Origin: Kitasatospora cinereorecta
GTDB taxonomy: Bacteria > Actinomycetota > Actinomycetes > Streptomycetales > Streptomycetaceae
Length of the DNA: 64,000 nucleotides
Direction: 5' to 3'
Assembly (NCBI RefSeq): GCF_024172095.1
Contig: NZ_JAMZDX010000004.1
Location: forward strand, 124,001 to 188,000
Of the stretch, positions 34,514 through 43,659 are shown piece by piece; the stretch's first letter is position 1, and the number at the start of each line of letters is the position of its first letter. The translations under genes were made by a program, and so were the position numbers. The notes under the pieces are model-generated. The model had not been told where the DNA came from, ran no database searches, and worked only from the letters and a program-made list of their open reading frames with translations.

Positions 34514-36433
34514 ATGTTTCCCGCACCGCCGCTCCCCGCCGCCCCGCCGTTCACCCCCGCTGCCGCGGACCAGTGGCGTGCGACGCGCGTCTGGCGCCGG
34601 TGGGAGACCCGCTGGCTCGCCCTGCTCCCGCTGGCCGTTGCGCTGCTGGCGATGGTGTCCGACACCTCCTGCCCCACCCCGACCGCCTGTTCCGACGTCT
34701 CCCGATGGCCCGCCGTGCTCGCGGCCTCGCTCCTGGTCGCCGAGTTCTTCGTCCTGCTGGCCAGGCCGCGAAACCTCTGGCTCGTACCCGCCGTCACCGG
34801 CGGCCTGCTCTGGCTGATCCCGGACGGCCTGCCCAACCAGCTCACCAACTCGGCCTCGCTGCTGGCCCACGGCCTGCTGGCGGCAGCCCTCGGGCGGGTG
34901 GAGCTCGGCCGCCGCCGAGCCCGGGCCCAGGTGGAGACCCTGATGGGACCGCCGCTCCCGTACCCGTGGACGGCGGCAGGTGCCACCGCGGCGCCGACCA
35001 CCGGTTGGACGCCCTGGATCCGACGCGCGCTCGGCGCCCTGCTGCTGACGGGCGCAGCCGTCCTCGCGGCGCTCGGCGCCGTCGACCTGAACGACAGCGA
35101 GACCCGCGCCGCCGCCGCGACCCGGGTCGAGGGAACGGTGGTCGCCGCGGACCCGGACTACGTGGAGGTCCGCTTCCCGCTGCCCGGGAGCAGGCGAGCG
35201 ACCACCGCCCGGCTGGACAACGTGTGGGACGACACCCCGAAGCCCGGCGATCCGCTGGTCGTGCTGGCCGACGAGCAGGGCTTCGTCCTGGTCGCCGGCG
35301 ACACCTTCGATCCGAGTGGCTGGGCCGCCGGCGCCACCGCGTCCGGCACGCTGGGCATCCTGCTGCTCGCCTCCGCCGCCCGCTCCGTCCGCCGCCGACG
35401 AGCCCTCACCGAGCCCGGGGCGCCCGCACTCGCCGTCCAGGTCACGCTGGACGGCCACGGCTCCCCCGCGATCCACCCGGTCGGCGAGGACACCGGCCTA
35501 CCCGCCGTGTGGCGGATGCGGGTCCGCGAGAGCTGCAGCTACACGGCGACCGACGACAACGACCCGACCTGGCTGCACGAGGACACCCTGAGCAAGCAGG
35601 CCGACCACGCGGACGAGTTCGAGGCGTACGGCGTCGACGAGGCCGCCCGAATCCTGGAGCAGGCCGGCCGGCCCGTCCCGGGGCTGCTCTACCAGGGTCC
35701 GGACGGCGCATCCGCGCAGGTCCTGGTCTACCGTCCGCCGACGCCCGGCGCGGACTGGGTCGCGGACATCGCCGACGAACGCCCCCTGCCCCGGCGACTC
35801 GTGCGCCGCAAGCCCGGACGCCTGGAGCAGGAACTGGCCGTCCCCGCCCTGGCGGCCAAGACCCTGTCCGCCGTCCCGGACCTCCCCGACGCGCCGCGCG
35901 AGCCGGCGCGGGTGTTCGGGATGCCTGCGGCTCTCCGCATGACGGCCGGGCCGCTCACCGCAGCGCTCCTGTCCGGGCTCGTCGTGCTGGCGAGCCCCCA
36001 CACCCTGGTGGGTGGCCTGCTCCGTCCGCTCGCCTTCGGCAGCGGCGCCTTCATCTGGACGGTCGCGGCCCTCGGCTGGCAGATCTCGATCGACCGCGAC
36101 GGCGTGTCGACCGCCGGGGCGCTGCGGCACCAGCGGATCCCCTGGGCGCAGGTCAAGGCCGCCGCGGTGCACCGCGGGAGCCTGGTCATCAAACTCACCG
36201 ACGGTCGGGAGAACAGCCGCGGCAGCCTGCCCGGCCGCCTGCTGCACCGCCACCTCGGCGGCCCCTCCTCCCCCGCCGAAGCAGCCGAAACGATCACGCT
36301 GCTCGCCCACCGCCCCGCCCGCCGCCCGCTCGAAACCCCCACCCTGCCGCCGATCGGCCGCCCCCAGCTGCTCATCAACCGCCTCTCGCTCGCGGCGTTC
36401 CTGACCTTCGCCCTGGCCCACTACTTCCTCTGA
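34514..36433 (+). CDS. large hypothetical membrane protein with C-terminal PH-like domain
   Basis: 639 residues. Four or so membrane helices in the N-terminal third (LALLPLAVALLAMVSD, WPAVLAASLLVAEFFVLLA, LVPAVTGGLLWLIP, RRALGALLLTGAAVLAAL) precede a beta-barrel-like soluble region (about 215-285). Another helix and a second soluble part follow. The C-terminal portion has two more helices and a PH-like stretch (ISIDRDGVSTAGALRHQRIP, WAQVKAAAVHRGSLVIKL), as in bacterial PH-domain membrane proteins. The start is placed at the ATG 6 nt after CATCAT, possibly leaderless. Confidence 0.78.
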   Translation: MFPAPPLPAAPPFTPAAADQWRATRVWRRWETRWLALLPLAVALLAMVSDTSCPTPTACSDVSRWPAVLAASLLVAEFFVLLARPRNLWLVPAVTGGLLWLIPDGLPNQLTNSASLLAHGLLAAALGRVELGRRRARAQVETLMGPPLPYPWTAAGATAAPTTGWTPWIRRALGALLLTGAAVLAALGAVDLNDSETRAAAATRVEGTVVAADPDYVEVRFPLPGSRRATTARLDNVWDDTPKPGDPLVVLADEQGFVLVAGDTFDPSGWAAGATASGTLGILLLASAARSVRRRRALTEPGAPALAVQVTLDGHGSPAIHPVGEDTGLPAVWRMRVRESCSYTATDDNDPTWLHEDTLSKQADHADEFEAYGVDEAARILEQAGRPVPGLLYQGPDGASAQVLVYRPPTPGADWVADIADERPLPRRLVRRKPGRLEQELAVPALAAKTLSAVPDLPDAPREPARVFGMPAALRMTAGPLTAALLSGLVVLASPHTLVGGLLRPLAFGSGAFIWTVAALGWQISIDRDGVSTAGALRHQRIPWAQVKAAAVHRGSLVIKLTDGRENSRGSLPGRLLHRHLGGPSSPAEAAETITLLAHRPARRPLETPTLPPIGRPQLLINRLSLAAFLTFALAHYFL

Positions 36434-36821
36434 CGAGCCGACTCCGAGCTCAGGGCTGTCCGCCCAGCCCCAACTTCCCCACCCCGTACGGGGAGAAGAT
36501 CATGTGGGCGGCCCAACCGTGGTGGACGAGCGCGACCTGGGAGGGGAGCGGCATCACCGGATAGAGGGCCCTGCCTCGCGACCAGTTCGCGAGCAGGCCC
36601 CTCGGTGGTCGAGACGGTGGCCGCGGCCCCGCTCCTGCTCCCGGACGGATCACGGCCCGCCACTTGGGCGCGCCGCCCGGTCTGCCGCGGCGGTCGGGCA
36701 TGGCTGCAGTTCCAGGACCGACGCACCTGGTACCGCCTCGAACTGTGACCACGGGCGCGCTAGGACGGACCGGCGCCCGACGCTGCCGTCCGGGCGGGAA
36801 CGGGGCCGACATCGCACTGCC
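36434..36821. other. intergenic region, 388 nt
   Basis: No convincing gene. The minus strand at 36450 to about 36570 reads QVALVHHGWAAHMIFSPYGV before a stop and could be the tail of a lost gene, but nothing supports a start. No hairpin or operator stands out. Confidence 0.4.
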
Positions 36822-37205
36822 TCACCCGCCGATGACCGCCCGGTAGCCGGCAGCGTCGAGGAGCCGGTCGAGCTCGGCCTTGTCGGAGGGCTTGAGCTTG
36901 AAGATCCAGGTCTCGTACGGCTCCTCGTTGATGAGTTCCGGACTGTCGCCCAGTTCCTCGTTCACGGCGATCACCGCGCCGCTGATCGGCGCATAGATGT
37001 CCGACGCGGCCTTGACCGACTCGACGACACCGGCGGCGTCGCCGACCGCGAAGGACTTGCCGACCTCTGCCAGCTCCACGAAGACGATGTCGCCGAGCGC
37101 CTGCTGGGCGTGGTCGCTGAGTCCGACCGCCACCGAGCCGTCCGATTCCAGACGCGCCCACTCGTGCGACTCGGCGAATCGCAGATCAGCCGGGATGTTC
37201 GACAC
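36822..37205 (-). CDS. gcvH: glycine cleavage system H protein
   Basis: 127 residues from the GTG at 37205 ([18 protein letters not shown]), chosen because GGAG lies 5 nt upstream and because it gives the standard length; ATGs further upstream add an unrelated leader. The lipoyl-attachment motif [12 protein letters not shown] is intact, as are [20 protein letters not shown] and the C-terminal helix [14 protein letters not shown]. The protein shuttles the aminomethyl group between P and T proteins. No gcvT, gcvP or glyA is adjacent, so it is a solitary copy. Confidence 0.92.
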   Translation of the reverse strand: MSNIPADLRFAESHEWARLESDGSVAVGLSDHAQQALGDIVFVELAEVGKSFAVGDAAGVVESVKAASDIYAPISGAVIAVNEELGDSPELINEEPYETWIFKLKPSDKAELDRLLDAAGYRAVIGG

Positions 37206-37432
37206 GCTCGCTCCACTCAGGTCGACGTTGATCAGCGGACTCATCATCACCCACGACTCCACCGGACCGGCCGAAGCAGCGCGCTGTCCTGACGGCGTGT
37301 CACGGAAACGGCCGTGTGCGCACCGCCTCCCCGGGTCCGGCACATAACGAATGCGCTGCAGCCGGTGGCGCTTGCGCCCACTTTGCTCACACAAGAGCGG
37401 AATATCTTATTCCGGAAGAGGGATTGAACCCC

Positions 37433-37438
37433 TAGGGT
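37433..37438 (+). promoter_or_regulatory. -10 box of a leaderless gene
   Basis: TAGGGT ends 7 nt before the ATG at 37446; no Shine-Dalgarno sequence. The region upstream (37400-37430) is unusually AT-rich for this DNA. Confidence 0.5.
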
Positions 37439-37445
37439 TCCGCGC

Positions 37446-38186
37446 ATGGTGGGTTCCATTGACATTCACTCGTCCGGGTACGTTGCGGGCGGCGCGTTGG
37501 GCCGGTTCCTGATGGTCGGCGGCGGCGCCGGCCTTGTCTGGTGGCTGACCCGCAGGTGGCGCAATCCGGTCGCCGCGACGCCGGAGGAGGTCGCCGGGGC
37601 GAGCGCCCTGGGCAGGAAGCGCAGGAGGTTCCTGGGGCTGGGGCTCGCCGTGGCCGTCACGTCGCTCTCCGCGGCCATCGCGGTGGACGCCACCCGCTCC
37701 ATGGGTCCCGGTCCGAGCATGCCCCTCGATTCGACCTACCGGATCATCACCGCACCCGACACCGTTGCGGGCTACCACCTCATCACCGCCCACCCGGCAT
37801 CCGGGATCTCGCCGGAGAGTCAGCTCCAGGACAGCCAGGAGAAGTGCTGGTTCTACTCGAAGACCCCGGGCGGGACCGAGCACAGCCTGCTGTTCTGCGC
37901 CTCCACTGTGCACGGCGATCAGACTGCGGCAGCCACTCGGGCCGACCACTCCTACGCCTGGCTCTTCGAGAACTACTTCGCCGCTGTCAAGGTCGGCGAC
38001 GCCGAGCAGGTCGACGCCGGACCCCTCGGCGGGCAGCTGCGCTGCGGCCACACCAGCACCAACGGCTTCGCCCTGTGCCACTGGGAGGACGCCTCCAACA
38101 CCGGCACCCTGGTGGTCACCGGGCACACCGCGATCCCGGACACGGCCGCCATCACCCTCCAGTTCCGCGAGTCCGCCGAGCACTGA
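37446..38186 (+). CDS. hypothetical membrane-anchored protein
   Basis: 246 residues. Two hydrophobic segments near the N-terminus (GGALGRFLMVGGGAGLVWWL and FLGLGLAVAVTSLSAAIAV) are separated by a basic cytoplasmic loop (GRKRRR). A soluble domain of about 150 residues faces outside and has four cysteines (KCWFYS, LFCAS, RCGHTS, LCHWED) that could form two disulphides. The outline resembles streptomycete proteins with 'YRIITAPDTVAGY' starts. The function is unknown. Confidence 0.75.
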   Translation: MVGSIDIHSSGYVAGGALGRFLMVGGGAGLVWWLTRRWRNPVAATPEEVAGASALGRKRRRFLGLGLAVAVTSLSAAIAVDATRSMGPGPSMPLDSTYRIITAPDTVAGYHLITAHPASGISPESQLQDSQEKCWFYSKTPGGTEHSLLFCASTVHGDQTAAATRADHSYAWLFENYFAAVKVGDAEQVDAGPLGGQLRCGHTSTNGFALCHWEDASNTGTLVVTGHTAIPDTAAITLQFRESAEH

Positions 38187-38334
38187 GCCCCGCCGGGGCC
38201 CCGTCGGCGTCGCGACCGGACCGGCCCGGGTACGTTCCCGCTCCGACCCGCTCCGGTCCCGCTCAGGCTCCCAGGTTCCTGAGAGCGCTTCCCGAAGGTT
38301 TCCTTAAGGAAGGCCCAAGCCGGGTCGAGGGCCC

Positions 38335-38363
38335 TTGACCCGGCCAGTGGTCCAGTCCAGTTT
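38335..38363 (+). promoter_or_regulatory. chitinase promoter with DasR-like (dre) box
   Basis: TTGACC (38335-38340), a 17-nt spacer and CAGTTT (38358-38363) form a possible promoter. Across it lies AGTGGTCCAGTCCAGT (38346-38361), 13 of 16 matches by eye to the dre consensus bound by DasR, the N-acetylglucosamine-responsive regulator of streptomycete chitinases. A perfect TTCCTTAAGGAA palindrome lies just upstream (38300-38311). Confidence 0.6.
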
Positions 38364-38507
38364 GGGAGTTGCCCCGTCCGGACGGGGGCGGCCGCACCTC
38401 GCGGCCGCAGCACCCGACGCCGTCGCGCACGGGTGCCGACCGTTGTGCGCCCAGCGCCGCCCCGCATCTCCCGGGCGGCGGTCCCCCATGCCTCGGAGAG
38501 GTCCCCG

Positions 38508-39830
38508 ATGGAACGTGCCCCGCTCCACTCCCCCACCCCCGGTCGGCATCGCCGCCGACGCGGTGCCGTCGCCGCGGCGGCGATCGCCGCGCTCGGTCTG
38601 GCCGCCGCCGGCGCGACCGCGGCCCTGAGCGGCGGTGACGCCCTGGCGTCCGCAAGCGCCCCCGCCGCCTCCAGCGGGCTCGGTTCGAACTGGTACGCCT
38701 CCGCCCCCTACCTCATGCCCGAGGACAACAACCTACCCGACCCCGCCGCCGTCATGGACGCCACCGGCCAGAAGGCCTTCCAACTCGCCTTCATCCTCGA
38801 CCAGGGCGGCTGCACCCCCGCCTGGGGCGGCACCTCCCCCATCGACACCGACACCACCATGCCCACCGTCATCCAGAAGATCCGCACCAAGGGCGGCGAC
38901 GTCTCCGTCTCCGTCGGCGGCTACGGCGGCACCAAACTCGGCCAGACCTGCGGCACCCCCGAAGCCACCGCCGCCGGCTACCAGAAAGTCATCACCAAGT
39001 ACAACCTCAAAGCCCTCGACTTCGACCTCGAAGAACCCGAATACGAGAACACCGCCGCCATCCACAACGAAATCGGCGCCGCCAAAATCCTCCAACACAA
39101 CAACCCCGGCCTCTACATCTCCATCACCACCGCCGGCACCAACGCCGGCACCGGCTGGTTCGGCACCCAGATGCTCAACGAGGCCAAGACCCAGGGCTTC
39201 ACCCCCGACAACTACTCCATCATGCCCTTCGACGGCGGCTTCAACAGCGCCACCGCCCAGACCGACGCCCTCACCAAGTTCAACCAGATCCTCCAGACCA
39301 CCTTCGGCTGGAACGAGACCACCGCCTACGCCCACGAAGGCGTCTCCCTCATGAACGGCCGCACCGACGCCGCCGAATACTTCCGCCAGAACGACTTCCA
39401 GACCCTCCTCGACTACGCCACCACCCACAAACTCGCCCGCTACACCTACTGGTCCGTCAACCGCGACCGCCAATGCACCGGCACCGTCGACCCCGGACTC
39501 TCCGGCTCCTGCTCCAGCGTCACCCAGAACGACTGGGACTTCACCAAATACACCGTCAAATTCGCCGGAGCCACCCCACCCACCACACCCCCCACCACCC
39601 AACCCCCGACCTCGTCCGCCTCGCCGACGTCGTCGACCTCGCCGTCGTCCTCACCCACGGGCAAGCCGGGCACCTGCACCCAGCCCGCGTGGAGCGCCTC
39701 GACCGTCTACACCAACGGCAACAAGGTCTCGTACCAGGGGCATAACTACCACGCGAAGTGGTGGACCCAGAACGAGATCCCGACCAACAGCGGTCAGTGG
39801 GGCGTCTGGGCCGACGACGGCCCCTGCTGA
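38508..39830 (+). CDS. secreted chitinase, GH18 catalytic domain plus CBM5/12
   Basis: 440 residues. A signal region (RRRRGAVAAAAIAALGLAAA) is followed by the GH18 barrel with NLKALDFDLEEPEYENT (the DxDxE catalytic motif, Glu present) and GGDVSVSVGGYGGTK. A Pro/Thr/Ser linker and a C-terminal chitin-binding module (PAWSASTVYTNGNKVSY, YHAKWWTQNEIP, WGVWADDGPC) complete it. The enzyme hydrolyses chitin outside the cell. GGAGAGG lies before the ATG. Codons in the catalytic part end almost always in C, sharply unlike its own ends and its neighbours. Confidence 0.92.
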   Translation: MERAPLHSPTPGRHRRRRGAVAAAAIAALGLAAAGATAALSGGDALASASAPAASSGLGSNWYASAPYLMPEDNNLPDPAAVMDATGQKAFQLAFILDQGGCTPAWGGTSPIDTDTTMPTVIQKIRTKGGDVSVSVGGYGGTKLGQTCGTPEATAAGYQKVITKYNLKALDFDLEEPEYENTAAIHNEIGAAKILQHNNPGLYISITTAGTNAGTGWFGTQMLNEAKTQGFTPDNYSIMPFDGGFNSATAQTDALTKFNQILQTTFGWNETTAYAHEGVSLMNGRTDAAEYFRQNDFQTLLDYATTHKLARYTYWSVNRDRQCTGTVDPGLSGSCSSVTQNDWDFTKYTVKFAGATPPTTPPTTQPPTSSASPTSSTSPSSSPTGKPGTCTQPAWSASTVYTNGNKVSYQGHNYHAKWWTQNEIPTNSGQWGVWADDGPC

Positions 39831-39911
39831 CGTCTTCTGACGTCTCCTGACATCTCATCAGGACCCGCTACCCGCACATTCACCCCGGCGCAGCGCGAGG
39901 GAGATGGCGTC

Positions 39912-40226
39912 ATGGAGCAGCTCTGGTTCCGGGTCGACGTGCCGATCAGGAGCACCGTCGGACCCGATCGGCACGGTCTCCATGTCCTCGTCGGGCAGGC
40001 CGACAGCGGCGCGCAGGCCCTGTGGCTCGCGCGGGAGGCGTGCGAGGCGGCACTCGCCGCGCGGACGGCGGGGCTCACCGTTCCGCTCCGGCGTCCGGAC
40101 GGGTGGACGGCGCGGGGTGTGCGTCCGGGGTGGGGCTTCGACTGGTCGGCCGCGACGGTGGTCCAGTGGGAGCGCGACAGCCTGCTCCGGGCCCTCGGCA
40201 GGGTGGGCGACGTCGCGTTCGGCTGA
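39912..40226 (+). CDS. hypothetical protein
   Basis: 104 residues beginning MEQLWFRVDVPIRSTVGPDR and including ALWLAREACEAALAART and GFDWSAATVVQWERDSLLRA. Soluble and alpha/beta. Its pattern recurs in uncharacterised streptomycete proteins. GAGGGAG precedes the ATG and a strong terminator follows. Confidence 0.7.
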   Translation: MEQLWFRVDVPIRSTVGPDRHGLHVLVGQADSGAQALWLAREACEAALAARTAGLTVPLRRPDGWTARGVRPGWGFDWSAATVVQWERDSLLRALGRVGDVAFG

Positions 40227-40239
40227 TCCGAGCACGCGC

Positions 40240-40274
40240 GGGGCGCCCGGGTGGTCCGTCCACCCGGGCGCCCC
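40240..40274 (+). terminator. strong hairpin terminator
   Basis: GGGGCGCCCGGGTGG (40240-40254) and CCACCCGGGCGCCCC (40260-40274) pair perfectly over 15 bp around a 5-nt loop. Confidence 0.85.
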
Positions 40275-40453
40275 GACCGGGCGCTCCGCGCCGGTCGGCT
40301 CAGGGTCGTGGCCGGCCAGTGAACCGTGGTCACGTCCTCCCCGCTGCACCGCGGCCTCTGCCATGGCGCGCTCCCGCTGCCCGCGCGCCGCCATGGCCGG
40401 ACGGACGACCTCGCGCCGCCGGCCCGTGCGGAGGAGTGCAGGATCCGTCGGCG

Positions 40454-40780
40454 TCAGCCCTGGTTCTCGACCTCGGCCTCGGCGACCGCGATGGCGAAGC
40501 CGAGCGCCTCGGTGATGTGGGTAGCGGCCGACATCACCCGGGCCGTGCCGACGATCGGCGCGATCGCGACCAGCACGTCCTGCAGCTGGCTCGCGGTCAT
40601 GTGCTCGCGCATCGCCGGTTCGAGGTGGGCGAGGTAGGAGACGGCCGGTGCGTCCATCGCCGCGAGCGCCGCGATCCGCGTGAGGATCAGCATGTCGGGG
40701 GCCAGGCCGCACCGCTCGATCGAGTCGGCGGTCATGGCCATGAGCGTGTCGAGGACGGGGGTCTCGGAAGTGGTGGGCAT
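40454..40780 (-). CDS. carboxymuconolactone decarboxylase family protein without CxxC
   Basis: 108 residues: TLMAMTADSIERCGLAPDML, ARIAALAAMDAPAVSYLAHL and VGTARVMSAATHITEALGFA are the CMD helical core. The redox CxxC of the AhpD subtype is missing, so it belongs with the non-redox members. The ATG at 40780 has GGAGATGA upstream. No regulator is adjacent. Confidence 0.85.
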   Translation of the reverse strand: MPTTSETPVLDTLMAMTADSIERCGLAPDMLILTRIAALAAMDAPAVSYLAHLEPAMREHMTASQLQDVLVAIAPIVGTARVMSAATHITEALGFAIAVAEAEVENQG

Positions 40781-41070
40781 GTCCGGTCATCTCCAGGTGT
40801 CGTTCTGCTCCGTCCGGCCCCCTGCAGGGGCACCGGGACGCCCGCCGGGCGCCCTCCGACCGTAGGCAGCCACCGCACCGGCCGCACGGACACTGCGCCA
40901 CACGGGTGGCGGCCGCCGAAGCGGACGAGCCCCGCCGCCGGAACGCCGAACCAGCTCCGAACCAGCTCCGAAGTAGCACCGACATCGCAGTCGTGGGACC
41001 TTTGGTGGACGGAGGACTCCGACCGGGTCGCACGGGAACGGGCGACGCACCTCACCGAGGGAGACCCAGC

Positions 41071-41496
41071 ATGGCCAGCAATGTCGGCGATGCACCGGAG
41101 GGTGCTCGCGTCAGCCGGAAGCGGTTCGCGACCGGCTGGACCACCTTCGCAGCCTGCCTCATGATCTTCGGCGGATCGATGGCGGTCTTCCAGGGGATCG
41201 GCGCCATCGTCAACGACGACCGCTACGTCGTCACCGGCAACTACGTCTACAAGTTCGACGTCACCGGCTGGGGCTGGATCCACCTGATCCTGGGTCTGGT
41301 GATCGTGCTGGCGGGCTTCATGATCTTCAACGGCGCGGTGTGGGCACGGACCGTCGGTGTGATCGCCGCAGGACTGAGTATGATCGCCAACTTCCTGTGG
41401 CTGCCGTACTACCCGTTCTGGTCGATCGTCCTGATCGCCATCGACGTCTTCGTCATCTGGGCCCTGACGGCAGGAACGCACCGAGAGACGGCCTGA
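41071..41496 (+). CDS. DUF7144 family membrane protein
   Basis: 141 residues with four membrane helices (FAACLMIFGGSMAVFQGIGA; WGWIHLILGLVIVLAGFMIF; ARTVGVIAAGLSMIANFLWL; FWSIVLIAIDVFVIWALTAG) and a short extracellular loop (VNDDRYVVTGNYVYKFDVTG). Such proteins are conserved in actinomycetes and unassigned. GAGGGAGA precedes the ATG. Confidence 0.85.
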   Translation: MASNVGDAPEGARVSRKRFATGWTTFAACLMIFGGSMAVFQGIGAIVNDDRYVVTGNYVYKFDVTGWGWIHLILGLVIVLAGFMIFNGAVWARTVGVIAAGLSMIANFLWLPYYPFWSIVLIAIDVFVIWALTAGTHRETA

Positions 41497-41506
41497 CACA
41501 CCGGAG

Positions 41507-41540
41507 CGCCCGGGTGGACCTCGTGTCCGCCCGGGCGTTT
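41507..41540 (+). terminator. hairpin terminator with short T-run
   Basis: CGCCCGGG-T-GGAC pairs with GTCC-G-CCCGGGCG around a 5-nt loop and ends in TTT. It separates the convergent DUF7144 and WD40 genes and may serve both. Confidence 0.8.
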
Positions 41541-41547
41541 CCGTGCG

Positions 41548-43626
41548 TCAGGAGGACTTCACCGGGCCGACCGGCTGTGCGGTGACCGACAGCCGCAGGA
41601 CACCCAGGTCGTGGCCGACGATCACCTCGACACCGCTTCCGGCAGCGGCAGCCGCGAGGCAGGTGACCGCCACGTCGAGCTCGACGCGACGGACGGCGCC
41701 GGTCTCCGGCTCCCAGATCCGCACGCTCCGCCCCTGCCTGCTGCCACTGATCACGACACCGGGCCGGCCCGGCAGGGTGAGGGCGGCGAGAGCCGTCACC
41801 GGGCCGCCGGCGGTGTCCGGGGGCAGTCCGTCGCCGACGGGCCGCCCGGTCTCCGGGTCCCAGAGCAGGACCACGCCGTTGCGGTCCCCGGTGGCCAGCA
41901 GCGTGCGGCCGTACGCGGGCGCCGCCGCCACCGCAGTCACCCGGTGGCGGAGGTCGCCGAGCGTCCGGGCGTTCGGCGGTACGGCTGCGCCGCGGTCCCA
42001 CAGGTCGTCGACGGTGGGGTCCCACAGGTGGACGTCGCCCTGCGCGTCCGCGGCGGCGATCAGCGTGTGGTCGGCGGCGATCGGGACGGCGGCGACGGAG
42101 GTGATCGGACGTCCCTGGGGGTTGAGGCGGGCGAGCGGATCGCCGGTCCGCGGGTCGCGCAGCCGTACGGCGCCCCGGGAGGTTGCGGTGACGAGCACGG
42201 TCCGGCCGTCCGGAAGGGCGGCGGCGCACATGCCGATCACCTCCCCGAGCCAGTTGCCGACCGGTCGGAGGACGGGCTGCCCGGTGGTCGCGTCCCAGAG
42301 GCCGACCGTCCCGGTGTCCCCGCCGCTCGCGGTCAGGACGGTGCCGTCGGGCAGCGCAAGGGCCGTCAGCGACCGGACCCGGTCGGGGTGTCCGGTGAGC
42401 GGGCCGAGGCGCAGCCGTCCGTCGGCCGGGTCCCAGAGGCGCAGCGTGCCGCTGTCCCCCGCGCCGACGACGAGCGTCGGCAGGCCGGGGCGCACCACGA
42501 CGGCCAGCGCGTTGACGCCTTCGCCCGCCGTGGCCTCGGGGGCGCCGAACTCGGTGACCTGGCCGCCGGGTGTGCCGTCGGCCGTGAGCAGGCGGTTCCC
42601 GTCGCGCCGGAGCCGGTTGCGCCCGCCGCCCGTCGGGCGGTTGCCGTCGAGGGTCGACCGGACAGCCGGGCCGTCGCTGTACGGGCGGGCGCCGTCGGGG
42701 TGCGGTACCAGGCAGTCGGCCGTCGTCCAGGTCTGCTCGCAGTCCGGGCAGTGGTGGGAGCCGGTCAGCAGCATCAGCGTCCTGGCCCACTGCGCTCCGG
42801 CCCAGCCGGGGGCGCCCTTGACGGCGACCATGGCGGCAGCCAGGCACAGGACGGCCTGCCCCGACGTTTCGCGCGGCACCCCGGCCGCCGCGACCTCGCG
42901 CGCGACCCGCACGAACGGCTCCCACCCCTCCCCCAGCGCGTCGTCCCGCAGGGCGGCCGCGACCTCGCCCCACGGGTGCCCGCCATCCCGCCCGCCGTCG
43001 GCGTCGGCCTCGGCGTCGGGCGATGCCGGGGCCTCGAACGGCGGCCGCACCGGGTCGACGAGGAAGTCGGCCAGCTCGGTTTCGGTGTCGCACTCCGGAC
43101 AGACCAGCACGAGGTACGTCTCCTCGGGGTCGAGGAACCGCCACAGCACCTCGGCGATGTGATGACCGGTGAGGGCGACGCAGGACAGCGCGAGCCGGGC
43201 GCACTCCACCGCGGGGGTGTCGGCCGCGAGAAGGGCCCGTACCGCCGACCGTTCGGCCCGGCGGAGCGCGGCGTCCAGACCGGCTTGGAGATCCGCCGGG
43301 ACGGGGCGGCGGCCCGCCGCGGTCACCAGGAAGCCCAGATCCACCCAGAACTCCACGAACCGCTCCGGCGGCAACGCCGACGCCGTGTCGACGACGTGCG
43401 GCAGCACGGCGTAGGCGCCGTCCAGGACGATGTCCTCGCGCATCACACCGTCGGCCACGCCCCGCCAGACCTCGTACCACCCGTCGCCGGAACCGTCGCC
43501 GGAGCTGTCACCGGAGCCGCCGGCGGTCACGGCCTCCATCGCCGCCATGACCTGTCGCACCTCGTCAACGGCGACACCGCCGAGTTCGCTCCAACGGGGG
43601 CTGTCCAGGGGTAGCTTCGCGCTCAT
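41548..43626 (-). CDS. WD40-repeat protein with N-terminal helical and Zn-finger-like region
   Basis: 692 residues. The N-terminal half is helical (TASALPPERFVEFWVDLGFL, LARLALS-type pairs) and holds two CxxC pairs (VCPECDTETE; HHCPDCEQTW) that could bind zinc. The C-terminal half forms a beta-propeller with units ending LWDPADGR, LWDATTGQ, LRDPRTGDP, LWDPTVDD, LWDPETGR and IWEPETGA, about seven WD40 blades. No kinase or protease domain is fused. It is probably a protein-interaction platform in the cytoplasm. TAGCCT lies 6 nt before the ATG, with no Shine-Dalgarno sequence. Confidence 0.85.
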   Translation of the reverse strand: MSAKLPLDSPRWSELGGVAVDEVRQVMAAMEAVTAGGSGDSSGDGSGDGWYEVWRGVADGVMREDIVLDGAYAVLPHVVDTASALPPERFVEFWVDLGFLVTAAGRRPVPADLQAGLDAALRRAERSAVRALLAADTPAVECARLALSCVALTGHHIAEVLWRFLDPEETYLVLVCPECDTETELADFLVDPVRPPFEAPASPDAEADADGGRDGGHPWGEVAAALRDDALGEGWEPFVRVAREVAAAGVPRETSGQAVLCLAAAMVAVKGAPGWAGAQWARTLMLLTGSHHCPDCEQTWTTADCLVPHPDGARPYSDGPAVRSTLDGNRPTGGGRNRLRRDGNRLLTADGTPGGQVTEFGAPEATAGEGVNALAVVVRPGLPTLVVGAGDSGTLRLWDPADGRLRLGPLTGHPDRVRSLTALALPDGTVLTASGGDTGTVGLWDATTGQPVLRPVGNWLGEVIGMCAAALPDGRTVLVTATSRGAVRLRDPRTGDPLARLNPQGRPITSVAAVPIAADHTLIAAADAQGDVHLWDPTVDDLWDRGAAVPPNARTLGDLRHRVTAVAAAPAYGRTLLATGDRNGVVLLWDPETGRPVGDGLPPDTAGGPVTALAALTLPGRPGVVISGSRQGRSVRIWEPETGAVRRVELDVAVTCLAAAAAGSGVEVIVGHDLGVLRLSVTAQPVGPVKSS

Positions 43627-43632
43627 GGAGGG

Positions 43633-43638
43633 AGGCTA
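43633..43638 (-). promoter_or_regulatory. -10 box of the leaderless WD40 gene
   Basis: On the minus strand TAGCCT ends 6 nt before the ATG at 43626; no Shine-Dalgarno sequence. Confidence 0.5.
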
Positions 43639-43659
43639 GCGATCACCGCTGACGGCCGG

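Noticed and set aside
36450-36570. Minus-strand peptide QVALVHHGWAAHMIFSPYGV
   Set aside because: Protein-like, but there is no start, ribosome binding site or recognised family; kept only as a note in the intergenic entry.
38733-39602. 289-residue Gly/Val-rich frame antisense to the chitinase
   Set aside because: It arises because chitinase codons end in C, giving G-starting antisense codons. No start signal or domain.
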